Position numbers and translations under genes: made by a program | In this document: positions 34,513 to 43,500 of the stretch, piece after piece | Position numbering within the stretch: the first letter of the stretch is position 1 | How the letters are laid out: each line of letters starts with the position of its first letter | Origin: an uncultured Acetobacteroides sp. | GTDB taxonomy: Bacteria > Bacteroidota > Bacteroidia > Bacteroidales > ZOR0009 | Assembly: GCF_963678165.1 (NCBI RefSeq) | Contig: NZ_OY782755.1 | Span: forward strand, 2,418,001 to 2,482,000 | Direction: 5' to 3' | DNA length: 64,000 bases | The notes under the pieces: generated by a model | Databases searched by the model: none | What the model saw: only the letters and a program-made list of their open reading frames with translations | What the model was told of the DNA's origin: nothing

Positions 34513-35058
34513 ATGCTCCACTTCATCGCCATCGTACCGCCCGCTCCCATCCTGTCCGAAATCCGGCAGCTAAAGGAGTACGCGGCAGCGCACTTCGACT
34601 CGCGCCACGCGCTACGGTCGCCGGCGCACATCACCCTCTTCCCTCCTTTCGACATAAAGGATAGGGCCGAAGCCCCCCTAGCTCTAGCCCTCGACCAGCT
34701 AGCCGCCCAGCAGCTGCACTTTACCCAAACGCTGAAGGATTTTGCCTACTTCGAGCCCCGGGTGGTATTTGTGAATGTGGTGATGAACGAGAATTTGCAG
34801 GCGCTGAAGGATCAGCTGGTCGATTGCCTGCGCGAGCATGGGCTGAAAAACGAGAAGTTTGCCACCCTCCCCTTCCATCCACATGTAACCATAGCCTTTC
34901 GCGACCTTACCGCTCCGCAGTTCAAGGCAGCAGAGGCCTACTTCTCCAACCAGCGCTACGAGGCATCGTTTACCGTAGCGGATATATGCCTGCTGAGGCT
35001 GGTTGCAGGCCGCTGGCACATCGTAAATCGGTCGCCATTCCTCGAGGGCCCAGCATAG
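34513..35058 (+). CDS. 2'-5' RNA ligase / cyclic phosphodiesterase family protein
   Basis: 181 residues of the 2H phosphoesterase fold, from MLHFIAIVPPAPILSEIRQ. Both catalytic HxT motifs are intact: AHITLFPPFD near residue 39 and HPHVTIAFRD near residue 123. Such enzymes open 2',3'-cyclic phosphates or join 2'-5' bonds; the natural substrate is usually unknown. The ATG at 34513 gives the family N-terminus; an earlier in-frame ATG at 34483 adds residues without similarity. It stands alone between arrays C and D. Confidence 0.85.
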   Translation: MLHFIAIVPPAPILSEIRQLKEYAAAHFDSRHALRSPAHITLFPPFDIKDRAEAPLALALDQLAAQQLHFTQTLKDFAYFEPRVVFVNVVMNENLQALKDQLVDCLREHGLKNEKFATLPFHPHVTIAFRDLTAPQFKAAEAYFSNQRYEASFTVADICLLRLVAGRWHIVNRSPFLEGPA

Positions 35059-35131
35059 CCCCCACCGCAAGGCAATCATCTACAAATCGGGAGAAGCGCT
35101 AAGCAAAACAAACCGCCACCACCGCTAGTCC

Positions 35132-35395
35132 CCCGTACTGAAGCCAGTACACCTCCGTGCAGTATGCAGGAACCCGTACTGAAACCAGTACGCCTCCATG
35201 CAGTGTGCAGGAACTCGTACTGAAGCCAGTACGCCTCCATGCAGTGTGCAGGAACCCGTACTGAAGCCAGTACGCCTCCATGCAGTGTGCAGGAACCCGT
35301 ACTGAAGCCAGTACAGCTCCATGCAGTGTGCAGGACCCCGTACTGAAGCCAGTACGCCTCCATGCAGCGTGCAGGAACCCGTACTGAAAGCAGAA
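35132..35395. repeat. Tandem array D, 41-bp period, 7 units
   Basis: GTACTG recurs at 35135, 35176, 35217, 35258, 35299, 35340 and 35381, exactly 41 bp apart. Each unit holds two dyads about 20 bp apart: GTACTG-AAGC-CAGTAC, whose loop varies (AAAC in unit 2) while the stem is kept, and TGCAGTGTGCA. It lies between the convergent RNA ligase-like and DUF5020 genes. Confidence 0.93.
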
Positions 35396-35412
35396 CGGAC
35401 TAGCGTCAGCCA

Positions 35413-35444
35413 ACAAAAAAGGTGCCCCATACTGGAGCACCTTT
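35413..35444 (-). terminator. Terminator of the DUF5020 gene
   Basis: AAAGGTGC (35418-35425) and GCACCTTT (35437-35444) with six Ts on the minus strand, 25 nt after the stop. Confidence 0.83.
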
Positions 35445-35469
35445 CCATCCTAAATATCGTCGTATAATC

Positions 35470-36168
35470 CTAGAAGTTCCACTTAACCGCTGCGGTAGGG
35501 TATGCAGCAAAATCTTCGCTTGCAAAGCCACGGCTAATCTCCACCTCGCTACCCACCGAGAAGTGCTTGTTGAAATTGTACCAAAGCTGAGGTTCGGTTA
35601 GGAACACAAACTTGCGGTTATGCTGGGTTTGCTTCCAGAAATCGGCAAAACCGCTGAAGGTAACCTTGCCATCGAGCATGTGCATGTACCAAACGCCGGT
35701 AAGCTGGTACGATGGCGCTCCAAAGCCTTGAATGTACTTGTACATCGCCTCGAGGGTAAAACCTCTGGTAAAGCTGGAGTTATTCCATGCATAGTCAACG
35801 CCCAAGAGCCAAGCATCGTTAATGCGGAATGCGCCGGTTGTATTATCATTAATCTTGAATGCTCCCATCCCACCGTTATACTCAATATGAGCAGCCAATG
35901 GGCCATCCCAAAACTTGAGGCTACGGGCAATCTCCCAGTAGGCAAGGCTAACGCCCTTTATACCACTTTCGCCGTAGTTCATATCAATAAAGAAGAAGGT
36001 GCTACCGTAGCTATCTGGCTTAAACATCTCCACTGTACTCGTAAAAACACCTGCAGGAACAGCGGCTTTATCGTTTCCTCTTCTAAAATCGTAGTGCAGC
36101 TGTACATTTTGCGCAAAAGCACCAAGACCAGCAACCGTAAGCGCTGTAGCAAATAACAGTTTTTTCAT
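35470..36168 (-). CDS. DUF5020 outer-membrane protein (Tsx-like channel family)
   Basis: 232 residues, starting MKKLLFATALTVAGLGAFAQ, a clear signal peptide. The mature part alternates aromatic and polar residues in beta-strand fashion (VQLHYDFRRGNDKAAVPAGV, STFFFIDMNYGESGIKGVSL, EPQLWYNFNKHFSVGSEVEI) and ends with an aromatic residue (AVKWNF), as outer-membrane barrels do. The family resembles nucleoside-specific channel Tsx. A pore for small solutes is inferred. The start at 36168 is set by the signal peptide. Confidence 0.85.
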   Translation of the reverse strand: MKKLLFATALTVAGLGAFAQNVQLHYDFRRGNDKAAVPAGVFTSTVEMFKPDSYGSTFFFIDMNYGESGIKGVSLAYWEIARSLKFWDGPLAAHIEYNGGMGAFKINDNTTGAFRINDAWLLGVDYAWNNSSFTRGFTLEAMYKYIQGFGAPSYQLTGVWYMHMLDGKVTFSGFADFWKQTQHNRKFVFLTEPQLWYNFNKHFSVGSEVEISRGFASEDFAAYPTAAVKWNF

Positions 36169-36235
36169 TTTAATTTGATTGTTATGGATGGTTGTTCGAC
36201 TTTTCACTTCCATAGCGCACCGATCTTAGCCGCTG

Positions 36236-37654
36236 CTAGTTTTTTGATGGTATATGCCGCTTCAGCATCTCGATGTAGCGTGGATCGCTAACGGCATCGG
36301 CGCAGAACTCGAAGAACTCTTCCGAAGTAGAACTATCGAGGACAAGCCCCTTCTCGAACTCGTCCAAGCTCCCCGAAACGTTTTCCTGCAAGTAGTAGTA
36401 GGCGGCCAGGCGATAGTGCAGCGCGGCCACATCGGCGTTGCTCTCTAGCGCTCTTTTAATGACATCGACCCCCTGCTGTAGCGATTCGTCGCCGGCGATC
36501 TCGGATAGCAGCAGCCACGACTCAAAATCGAGATGATCGAGCGCTACGGCGGTTTCGAACGCTGCCGTTGCCTCCTCCAGCTTGTTGAGGCGCATGTTGA
36601 GCTTCCCTAGGCCAAACCAGTACTCGGGAACATTCGGATCTAGCTCGACGGCCTTGGTGGCCAGCTCGTAGCTCTCGTCTACGTTATCGAACTCCAGCTC
36701 TACCACCGCTAGGCCGTAAAGGGCATCGGGGTTTTCGGGGTCGCTCTCGAGCGATTTCCGGTAGTAAATGCCGGCATTCTTAAAATCGCTAAGCTTCTCG
36801 TAGCACTCGCCGATGCAGCACATGGCCATGGCGGCATCCTCCTCCATCTCGGCGTACTCGAAGAATACGGTAAGCGCCTCCTCGAACCGCGCGTCGTTGG
36901 CCAGCGCGTTGGCCTTGCTAAAGTACGAGAGCGAAGCATCGGGCTCCAGCGCTATGGCATAGTCGAACGCCTCTATGGCCTTATCGTTCTTACCCAGCTT
37001 GGAGTACAGCGTTCCCAGGTTCGACCAGCCAAAGGGCAGGAAGGGGTCGCCATCGAGCATCTTCTCGTATGCCTCTATGGCCTCCTCCGTTCTGTTGAGC
37101 TTCTCCTGTATAAAGCCGAGCTCCCCGTAGGTTTGCGTGTTGGTTGGATCGAGCTCCACCCCCATCTTCAGGTACCTGCAGGCTGTTTCGAACTGGTCGT
37201 ACTCCTCGAGGATGGCCACCACCTCAAAGAGCATGTCGAGCTTCTGATCAGTGCTCATGGCCAGCACCTGATCGAACATGGCAAGCGCCTCGTCGGTCTT
37301 GCTCGCAGCCATAAAGGTTTTTCCTTTAATCAGGTAAAAGTCGGGATTGTTCTTTTCGAGGGCCTCTACCGAGGTGAGATCAACAAGGGCATCGTTGTAG
37401 CGGCCGGAGAATAGCTCTATTTCAGCCTTCTTGATGGTGAGCTCCGAGGAGTTGGGGTGCTGCTTCCGGGCGATTCGGAGCACGCTAATGGCGTCTTCCG
37501 ATCGATTCTGAAGGATGTAGTGATCGACCATCTTTTCGTAATCGCATACGTCGAAGTAGGCTATGCGGTTGGTTTTCACCATTGCCTCGTAACGCTTCAC
37601 AATTTCTGGAAGGTTGTCGTCTTCGCTGAAGTACAATTCGCTATCTTCTTTCAT
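36236..37654 (-). CDS. Tetratricopeptide repeat protein
   Basis: 472 residues, acidic, made almost wholly of TPR units about 34 residues long: for instance NPDFYLIKGKTFMAASKTDE, TYGELGFIQEKLNRTEEAIE, GWSNLGTLYSKLGKNDKAIE, ALYGLAVVELEFDNVDESYE. No signal peptide, so a cytoplasmic scaffold or protein-interaction module. No enzymatic domain. It lies about 70 nt upstream of the DUF5020 gene on the same strand and may share its transcript. Partner unknown. Confidence 0.88.
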   Translation of the reverse strand: MKEDSELYFSEDDNLPEIVKRYEAMVKTNRIAYFDVCDYEKMVDHYILQNRSEDAISVLRIARKQHPNSSELTIKKAEIELFSGRYNDALVDLTSVEALEKNNPDFYLIKGKTFMAASKTDEALAMFDQVLAMSTDQKLDMLFEVVAILEEYDQFETACRYLKMGVELDPTNTQTYGELGFIQEKLNRTEEAIEAYEKMLDGDPFLPFGWSNLGTLYSKLGKNDKAIEAFDYAIALEPDASLSYFSKANALANDARFEEALTVFFEYAEMEEDAAMAMCCIGECYEKLSDFKNAGIYYRKSLESDPENPDALYGLAVVELEFDNVDESYELATKAVELDPNVPEYWFGLGKLNMRLNKLEEATAAFETAVALDHLDFESWLLLSEIAGDESLQQGVDVIKRALESNADVAALHYRLAAYYYLQENVSGSLDEFEKGLVLDSSTSEEFFEFCADAVSDPRYIEMLKRHIPSKN

Positions 37655-37700
37655 GCATTACCCCCGTTGTGCGGGTAAAAGTAGAAAAATTAGCCGGAAG

Positions 37701-37738
37701 AAAAAAGCAAGGAACCTACAGCCGGTTGGATTCCTTGC
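37701..37738 (-). terminator. Terminator of the dihydroorotate dehydrogenase-like gene
   Basis: GCAAGGAA (37707-37714) and TTCCTTGC (37731-37738), then six Ts on the minus strand. It is 145 nt past the stop. Confidence 0.75.
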
Positions 37739-37882
37739 CTAGAATGCGCAACGGAACGCCCCGCCAGGAAGCAAGAGCCATTTGGTCGGCCAAATTACTT
37801 TCCGCTGGCAGCGGATTGCCATTTACTCGACCAAACGGCAGCTGCAAAGCGTGAATCTCCCCAACGTAGCGCTCCGTAGCCC

Positions 37883-38875
37883 CTACCGATCCTTAAAGTA
37901 CCTCATGAACTGCACCCGCTCGAATGCTGCGGGGTTGTAGGTTCTGTCCTTCGACATTTTCCCCCTAAACGCATCGAGGTTTGGATACGATTGCTCCTCC
38001 ATCCACCGCTTCAGGTCGCTTAGCATCTCCTGCGCGTAGGGTATCCCATGGACGTAGAATGCCGATGCTGCCGAAACCACCTTGGCGCCTGCCAGCAGCT
38101 GCTTAACCATCGTTTGCCCGCTATGAATGCCGGTTGATGCCGCCAGATCGCACTTTACCCTCTCGGACATGATGGCAATCCACCGCAGCGACGTTGCAAA
38201 GTCGGACGGGTGGCTTAGCACGTTGGTGGTGGTAAACTCCAGCGTATCCACGCTAAAATCGGGGTCGTACATCCGGTTGAACAGGGTGATGCCCTTTACG
38301 CCCGTTTCCGAGAGCCGCTGGATAAGCATGCCGAGCGCTGCCGAGTAGTACCCAATCTTTAGCGATACGGGAATGGTTATCTTGGATAGGATCTTGGCAA
38401 CAACGTCAAAGTACATCGCCTCGTTATCCTGGCCGGTTCGGGTAAAGTCGGACGGAAGGATAAACAGGTTGAGCTCTAGCGCATCGGCACCTGCCTGCTC
38501 TATCTTCTGGGCGTAGTCGAGCCACCCCTCGGCGTTAAGGCAGTTTATGGAGGCAATTACCGGGATGGTAAGCTCGGCCTTCGCATTCCTAATCAGGTTG
38601 AGGTAGTCGCTGAGGGGATCCTTGATCTGGTTAAATTCGAACTCGAAGTAGTCCATCGCCTCCGGGTAGATGAAGCCGGATGAGAGCATCCGCGTTATCG
38701 ACACCTTGGTGTAGTGGATGATCTCCTCCTCGTAAACTGATTTTAGGATAACGGCACCTACCCCACTCTCCTCAAAGCTTCTCAAGTTCTTAAGATTCGA
38801 AGTTAGCCCGCAGCTGCTGGCAACCAGTGGCGAGCGTAGCTTCAGCCCCATGTAATCCGTTGAAATATCTACCAT
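37883..38875 (-). CDS. Dihydroorotate dehydrogenase-like flavoprotein
   Basis: 330 residues, TIM barrel of the PyrD/PreA group: VDISTDYMGLKLRSPLVASS at the N-terminus, VGAVILKSVYEEEI, VIASINCLNAEGWLDYAQKI, and the FMN phosphate-binding end DLAASTGIHSGQTMVKQLLA with VVSAASAFYVHG. The active-site ISCPN motif of true dihydroorotate dehydrogenases is replaced by LNLFILPSD, so pyrimidine synthesis is unlikely. It lies after gltBD, separated by a terminator. A redox role on an unknown cyclic substrate is the most I can infer. Start: second Met of MMVDIST. Confidence 0.82.
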   Translation of the reverse strand: MVDISTDYMGLKLRSPLVASSCGLTSNLKNLRSFEESGVGAVILKSVYEEEIIHYTKVSITRMLSSGFIYPEAMDYFEFEFNQIKDPLSDYLNLIRNAKAELTIPVIASINCLNAEGWLDYAQKIEQAGADALELNLFILPSDFTRTGQDNEAMYFDVVAKILSKITIPVSLKIGYYSAALGMLIQRLSETGVKGITLFNRMYDPDFSVDTLEFTTTNVLSHPSDFATSLRWIAIMSERVKCDLAASTGIHSGQTMVKQLLAGAKVVSAASAFYVHGIPYAQEMLSDLKRWMEEQSYPNLDAFRGKMSKDRTYNPAAFERVQFMRYFKDR

Positions 38876-38937
38876 CATGTCTCAAGTTTTTTATGAAAGC
38901 GTTTTGATAAACTCTACCTGTAGAACATCCTAAAACG

Positions 38938-38981
38938 CAAAAAGCTTACAAGGGGCACCAAACGGTACAGCCTTGTAAGCC
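38938..38981 (-). terminator. Terminator of gltB-gltD
   Basis: GCTTACAAGG (38944-38953) and CCTTGTAAGC (38971-38980) with five Ts on the minus strand. Confidence 0.8.
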
Positions 38982-38993
38982 TTTTAGTCTAAT

Positions 38994-39098
38994 TCAAGAA
39001 TCAAGATATTAGATACTAGACATTAGACTTTAGATAATAGATAATAGATACACGTACTGCGAAATCCTCTTGATACATGTGTCGTGCGTCTTGATTCC
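38994..39098. repeat. Inverted-repeat-bounded element with TAGATA-type short repeats
   Basis: GAATCAAGA at 38998 and TCTTGATTC at 39089 bound about 100 bp containing imperfect copies of ATTAGATA, ACATTAGAC and ATAGATAATAGATA. The right arm runs up to the gltD stop codon. Such TTAGATA-rich elements look like a dispersed repeat; no other copy is in the window. Confidence 0.5.
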
Positions 39099-40579
39099 TA
39101 AAGTATGGTATACCCCATCAGGTATTCGTCCACCGCCTTGGCGCACTCGCGCCCTTCGTTGATGGCCCACACCACCAAACTCTGACCGCGACGAACGTCG
39201 CCGCAGGCAAATACCTTATCGACGCTGGTGGTAAACTTCCCGTAGTCGGCCTTTACGTTGGTTCTGCCATCGGTTTCGACGTTCAGCTGCTTTAGGATCT
39301 CCTGTTCTGGACCAACAAATCCCATTGCCAGCAGCACCAAATCGGCATCGATCACCTCCTCTGTTCCTGGTACTTCGGCAGGCTGCATTCCGCCACTTGG
39401 TCCTACAGCCCACTTAATCTTCACAGTTTTAATCTGAGTAACCTCACCCTTATCGTTCCCTACGAACTCCTTAACAACCGTACCAAAGGTTCTGGGATCG
39501 TCGCCGTACTTTTGGGCAAACTCCACCTGACCGTAGTCGGTTTTATGCACCTTGGGGAACTGTGGCCAAGGGTTATTGTTGGCGCGCAACGGCGGCAGCT
39601 TCTCCATGATTTCGATCTGCATCAAGCCCGCACATTCATGGCGAAGGCTGGTTGCCACGCAGTCGGTTCCGGTATCGCCACCACCAATAATGATGACGTT
39701 CTTATCCTTTGCCGAGATGTAGCACTCATCTTTTAGATGGGAGTCGAGCAAACTCTTGGTGGTTGCCTTAAGGAAGTCTACCGCAAAGTGGATGCCCTTG
39801 AGCTCGCGCCCCTTTGCCACAATGTCGCGAGGCTTGGTTGCCCCACAGGCCAGCACAACCGCATCGTAGCTGCTATGCAGCTCCTTTGCATCTACATTTC
39901 CCCCAACATCGGCATTGGTTTTAAAGGTGATTCCCTCCTTTTTCAGAAGGCGAACGCGGCGGTCGATAACCTTTTTGTCGAGCTTCATGTTGGGAATGCC
40001 GTACATCAGCAAACCGCCAACCCTATCGGCACGTTCGTACACGGTTACCGTATGCCCAGCCTTATTCAGCTGATCGGCAACAGCCAATCCCGAAGGACCA
40101 GAGCCTACCACCGCAACCGTTTTGCCCGTTCGTACCTTGGGCGGATGGGCAACAACCAGCTTATCCTCAAAGGCACGCTCGATAATTGAGCACTCATTTT
40201 CTTTAATTGTCACCGCTTCACCGTGAAGCGCTACCGTACAGGCAGCCTCGCAAGGGGCTGGACAAACACGCCCGGTAAACTCCGGAAAGTTGTTGGTTTT
40301 ATGCAGGCGAACCACCGCCTCGTTCCACTTACCCTTAAAGATAAGGTCGTTCCACTCCGGAATTAGGTTGTGGAGCGGACATCCCGTAGTCATGTTGTTA
40401 ATGGTAACACCCGACTGGCAGAATGGTATCCCGCAATCCATGCAGCGAGCACCCTGCTTGCCCTGCTCGCTTTTGGGCAGAAGAACTATATATTCCTTGT
40501 AATCTTTTAATCGTGCCGTAGGATGCTTCTTGGAGGAAACGCTCCTTGGTATTTCTAAAAATCCTGTAGGTTTTCCCAT
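39098..40579 (-). CDS. gltD: Glutamate synthase small subunit
   Basis: 493 residues. Takes electrons from NADPH through FAD and Fe-S clusters to GltB for making two glutamates from glutamine and 2-oxoglutarate. N-terminal cluster cysteines are seen in ARCMDCGIPFCQSG, GCPLHNLIPEWND and GRVCPAPCEAACT; FAD motif in VAVVGSGPSGLAVADQLNKA; NADPH motif in NVIIIGGGDTGTDCVATSL; second FAD contact in VDKVFACGDVRRGQSLVVWA. It begins 11 nt after gltB. Full length. Confidence 0.96.
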   Translation of the reverse strand: MGKPTGFLEIPRSVSSKKHPTARLKDYKEYIVLLPKSEQGKQGARCMDCGIPFCQSGVTINNMTTGCPLHNLIPEWNDLIFKGKWNEAVVRLHKTNNFPEFTGRVCPAPCEAACTVALHGEAVTIKENECSIIERAFEDKLVVAHPPKVRTGKTVAVVGSGPSGLAVADQLNKAGHTVTVYERADRVGGLLMYGIPNMKLDKKVIDRRVRLLKKEGITFKTNADVGGNVDAKELHSSYDAVVLACGATKPRDIVAKGRELKGIHFAVDFLKATTKSLLDSHLKDECYISAKDKNVIIIGGGDTGTDCVATSLRHECAGLMQIEIMEKLPPLRANNNPWPQFPKVHKTDYGQVEFAQKYGDDPRTFGTVVKEFVGNDKGEVTQIKTVKIKWAVGPSGGMQPAEVPGTEEVIDADLVLLAMGFVGPEQEILKQLNVETDGRTNVKADYGKFTTSVDKVFACGDVRRGQSLVVWAINEGRECAKAVDEYLMGYTIL

Positions 40580-40590
40580 CGTTTAATCCC

Positions 40591-43500
40591 CTATTTCTTT
40601 ACGGTTATAACATCAGCAAAAGCAAGCCTCTCCGCCTCATCGAAGCCATAACCTGCCTGCTCGTATCGCTTAATCAGCGTCATAATCTTCTTGTAGTCCT
40701 TAGGCAGCACCTTTACAAACTGAATTTTTTTCAGATCGAAGCGATCCAGCACCTTCTTGGTTACTGCCGAGCGGGTGTGCTTATAGTGATCTTCCAGCAT
40801 TTGCTGTAGCACCACCTCGTCCTCGCCATCGAGCTTCTCGACGTACACCATGTCGGTGTTGATGCGGCTTCGGTTCATGCCCGTTTCATCCTGAATGTAG
40901 GCAATACCGCCCGACATACCAGCGGCAAAGTTTCTGCCAATGGTTCCTAGGATAACCACCCTACCACCTGTCATGTACTCGCAACCGTGGTCGCCAACAC
41001 CTTCCACTACAGCATCGACACCCGAGTTACGAACGCAGAAGCGCTCGCCTGCCGCCCCGTTGATGTACGCCTTACCGCTTGTCGCGCCGTAGAAGGCAAC
41101 GTTACCGATTACAATATTCTCGTATGCCTCGCGGCTGGTGGACTGCTCCTCCTGAACGATAATCTTACCGCCCGAAAGGCCCTTGCCCACGTAGTCGTTA
41201 GCATCGCCCCAAAGCTCGAGGGTTATACCGCTTGGGATAAAAGCGCCCATGCTTTGTCCGCCTGCGCCCTTCATCTTAATCCAGATGGTATCTTCGGGAA
41301 GTCCTTTATTCTGGTACCTCCTGGTAATTTCGCTACCAAGTATGGTTCCAATGGTTCTATTCACATTATCGACATGCAATTCGATGGATACCTTTTCGCC
41401 AGCGTCCAGCGCCTTCGAAGCCTTGTCTAGCAACACCGTTGCATCGATGGTTTCGTACAGCTTCTGGTCGTACTTCTGCTCGAAATGGTAGTTCGAGTTT
41501 GGCATCTTGAAGTTCTTGAAGAGCACCCTAGTTAGGTTTACCTTCTGTGCCTTCCACCCTTCAACCGTCTTCTGGCAAAGCTTATCGGTACGCCCAACCA
41601 TCTCGTCGATGGTACGGAAGCCAAGCTCCGCCATGTACTCGCGCATCTCTTGGGCGATAAACATCATAAAGTTTACCACGTACTCAGGCTTTCCTGTAAA
41701 ACGCTTGCGCAGCTCCTCGTTTTGGGTGGCAATACCAACCGGGCAGGTGTCGAGGTTACATACGCGCATCATTACGCAGCCAATGGCAGCTAGTGGAGCC
41801 GTTGCAAAGCCGTATTCTTCGGCACCCAAAAGAGCAGCAATCACCACATCCTTACCCGTCATCAGCTTGCCATCGGTTTCAATCTTAACGCGCTGACGAA
41901 GCCCATTCAGCACCAGTGTTTGATGCGCCTCGGCAAGCCCCATTTCCCAAGGTAGTCCACCATGACGAATAGAGGTCATTGGCGATGCACCTGTTCCGCC
42001 ATCGTAACCACTTATAAGGATTACATCGGCGCCACCCTTGGCAACACCTGCGGCAACCGTTCCAACGCCTGCCTCCGACACCAACTTAACGTTGATAAGC
42101 GCTTGCTGGTTGGCGTTTTTCATGTCGTAGATTAGCTGGGCTAAATCCTCGATAGAGTAGATATCGTGGTGAGGTGGTGGAGATATCAGCCCCACTCCTA
42201 CCGTTGCGTGGCGAGCCTTGGCAATCCAGGGGTAAACCTTTGTTCCGGGAAGCTGACCTCCCTCGCCAGGCTTGGCACCCTGCGCCATCTTTATCTGAAT
42301 TTCCTTTGCATTCAGCAGATACTCCGAGGTAACGCCAAATCTACCAGAGGCAATCTGCTTAATTGCCGAGCTTCGAAGATCGCCGTTCTCATCGCGGGTG
42401 AAGCGCTCGCGCTCCTCGCCTCCTTCTCCGGTATTCGACTTGCCGCCAAGTCGGTTCATGGCAATAGCCAAGCACTCGTGCGCCTCCTTGCTGATTGAGC
42501 CGTACGACATAGCTCCCGTCTTAAAGCGCTTAACGATATTCTCAGCAGGCTCAACCTCTTCTATCGGAATTGGCTCCTGAAAGCGGAAATCGAGCAGGTT
42601 GCGGAGCGTAACAGCCGACATTTCGTTATGGAATAGGGCTGTGTACTCCTTAAACTCCTTGTAGCTGCCGGTTCGGCAGGCGTTCTGCAACTTGTAAATC
42701 GACATGGGGTTGTACAGGTGCTCCTCCTGCGAACTGCGGTACTTAATGCTACCCTCCGAGTCCAACGAAAAGTCGGTAACCCGGCTATCAAATCCACGAG
42801 CATGCCTTTCGATAGTCTCCTTGGCAACGTCCTCAATGTCGAGCCCCTCAATGCGGGTAGGTGTACCTGCAAAGTATGTCTCAACCAGCTTACTCGACAG
42901 CCCTAGCGCCTCGAATATCTGCGCACCGCAGTACGACTGGATGGTGGAAATTCCCATCTTGGAGATAACCTTTACAACACCTTTAAGAATAGCCTTATCG
43001 TAGGTGTGAACGGCATCCTTGTACGACTTGGCAATGGTCTTGCTATCAACCAAGTTTTTGATAATATCGTAAACGAAGTATGGGTTGATGGCGTTTGCCC
43101 CAAAGCCCAGCAGCAGCGCAAAGTGGTGTACCTCGCGGGGCTCTGCCGACTCTACAACGATGCTTGCCTTTGTTCTCTTAGCCTTCTTTATTAGGTGATG
43201 GTGCAGCGCCGATGTTGCCAGCAGCGCTGGTATCTGTACCTTGTTTTCATCAACCTCCTTATCGCTAAGAATAAGGATTGATGCCTTCTTAGCGATAGCC
43301 TTATCGGCCAACTTGCAGAGCTCCTTAAGCGCAATCTCCAGCCCGTTTTTGCCCAACGACTTGTCGAAGTAAAGTGGCAGGCGAACGCTTCGGAAGCCTC
43401 TGTTGTCAAGGCCCTCGATATTCTTTAGGTCGAGGTTGCTGATAATGGGGCTAGCCAGCTTAATGCGGGTACAGTTCTTCTCCGAATCCTCTAGGATATT

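Noticed and set aside
34443-34664. Short plus-strand ORF before the RNA ligase-like gene
   Set aside because: Overlaps the true gene in another frame and shows no similarity.
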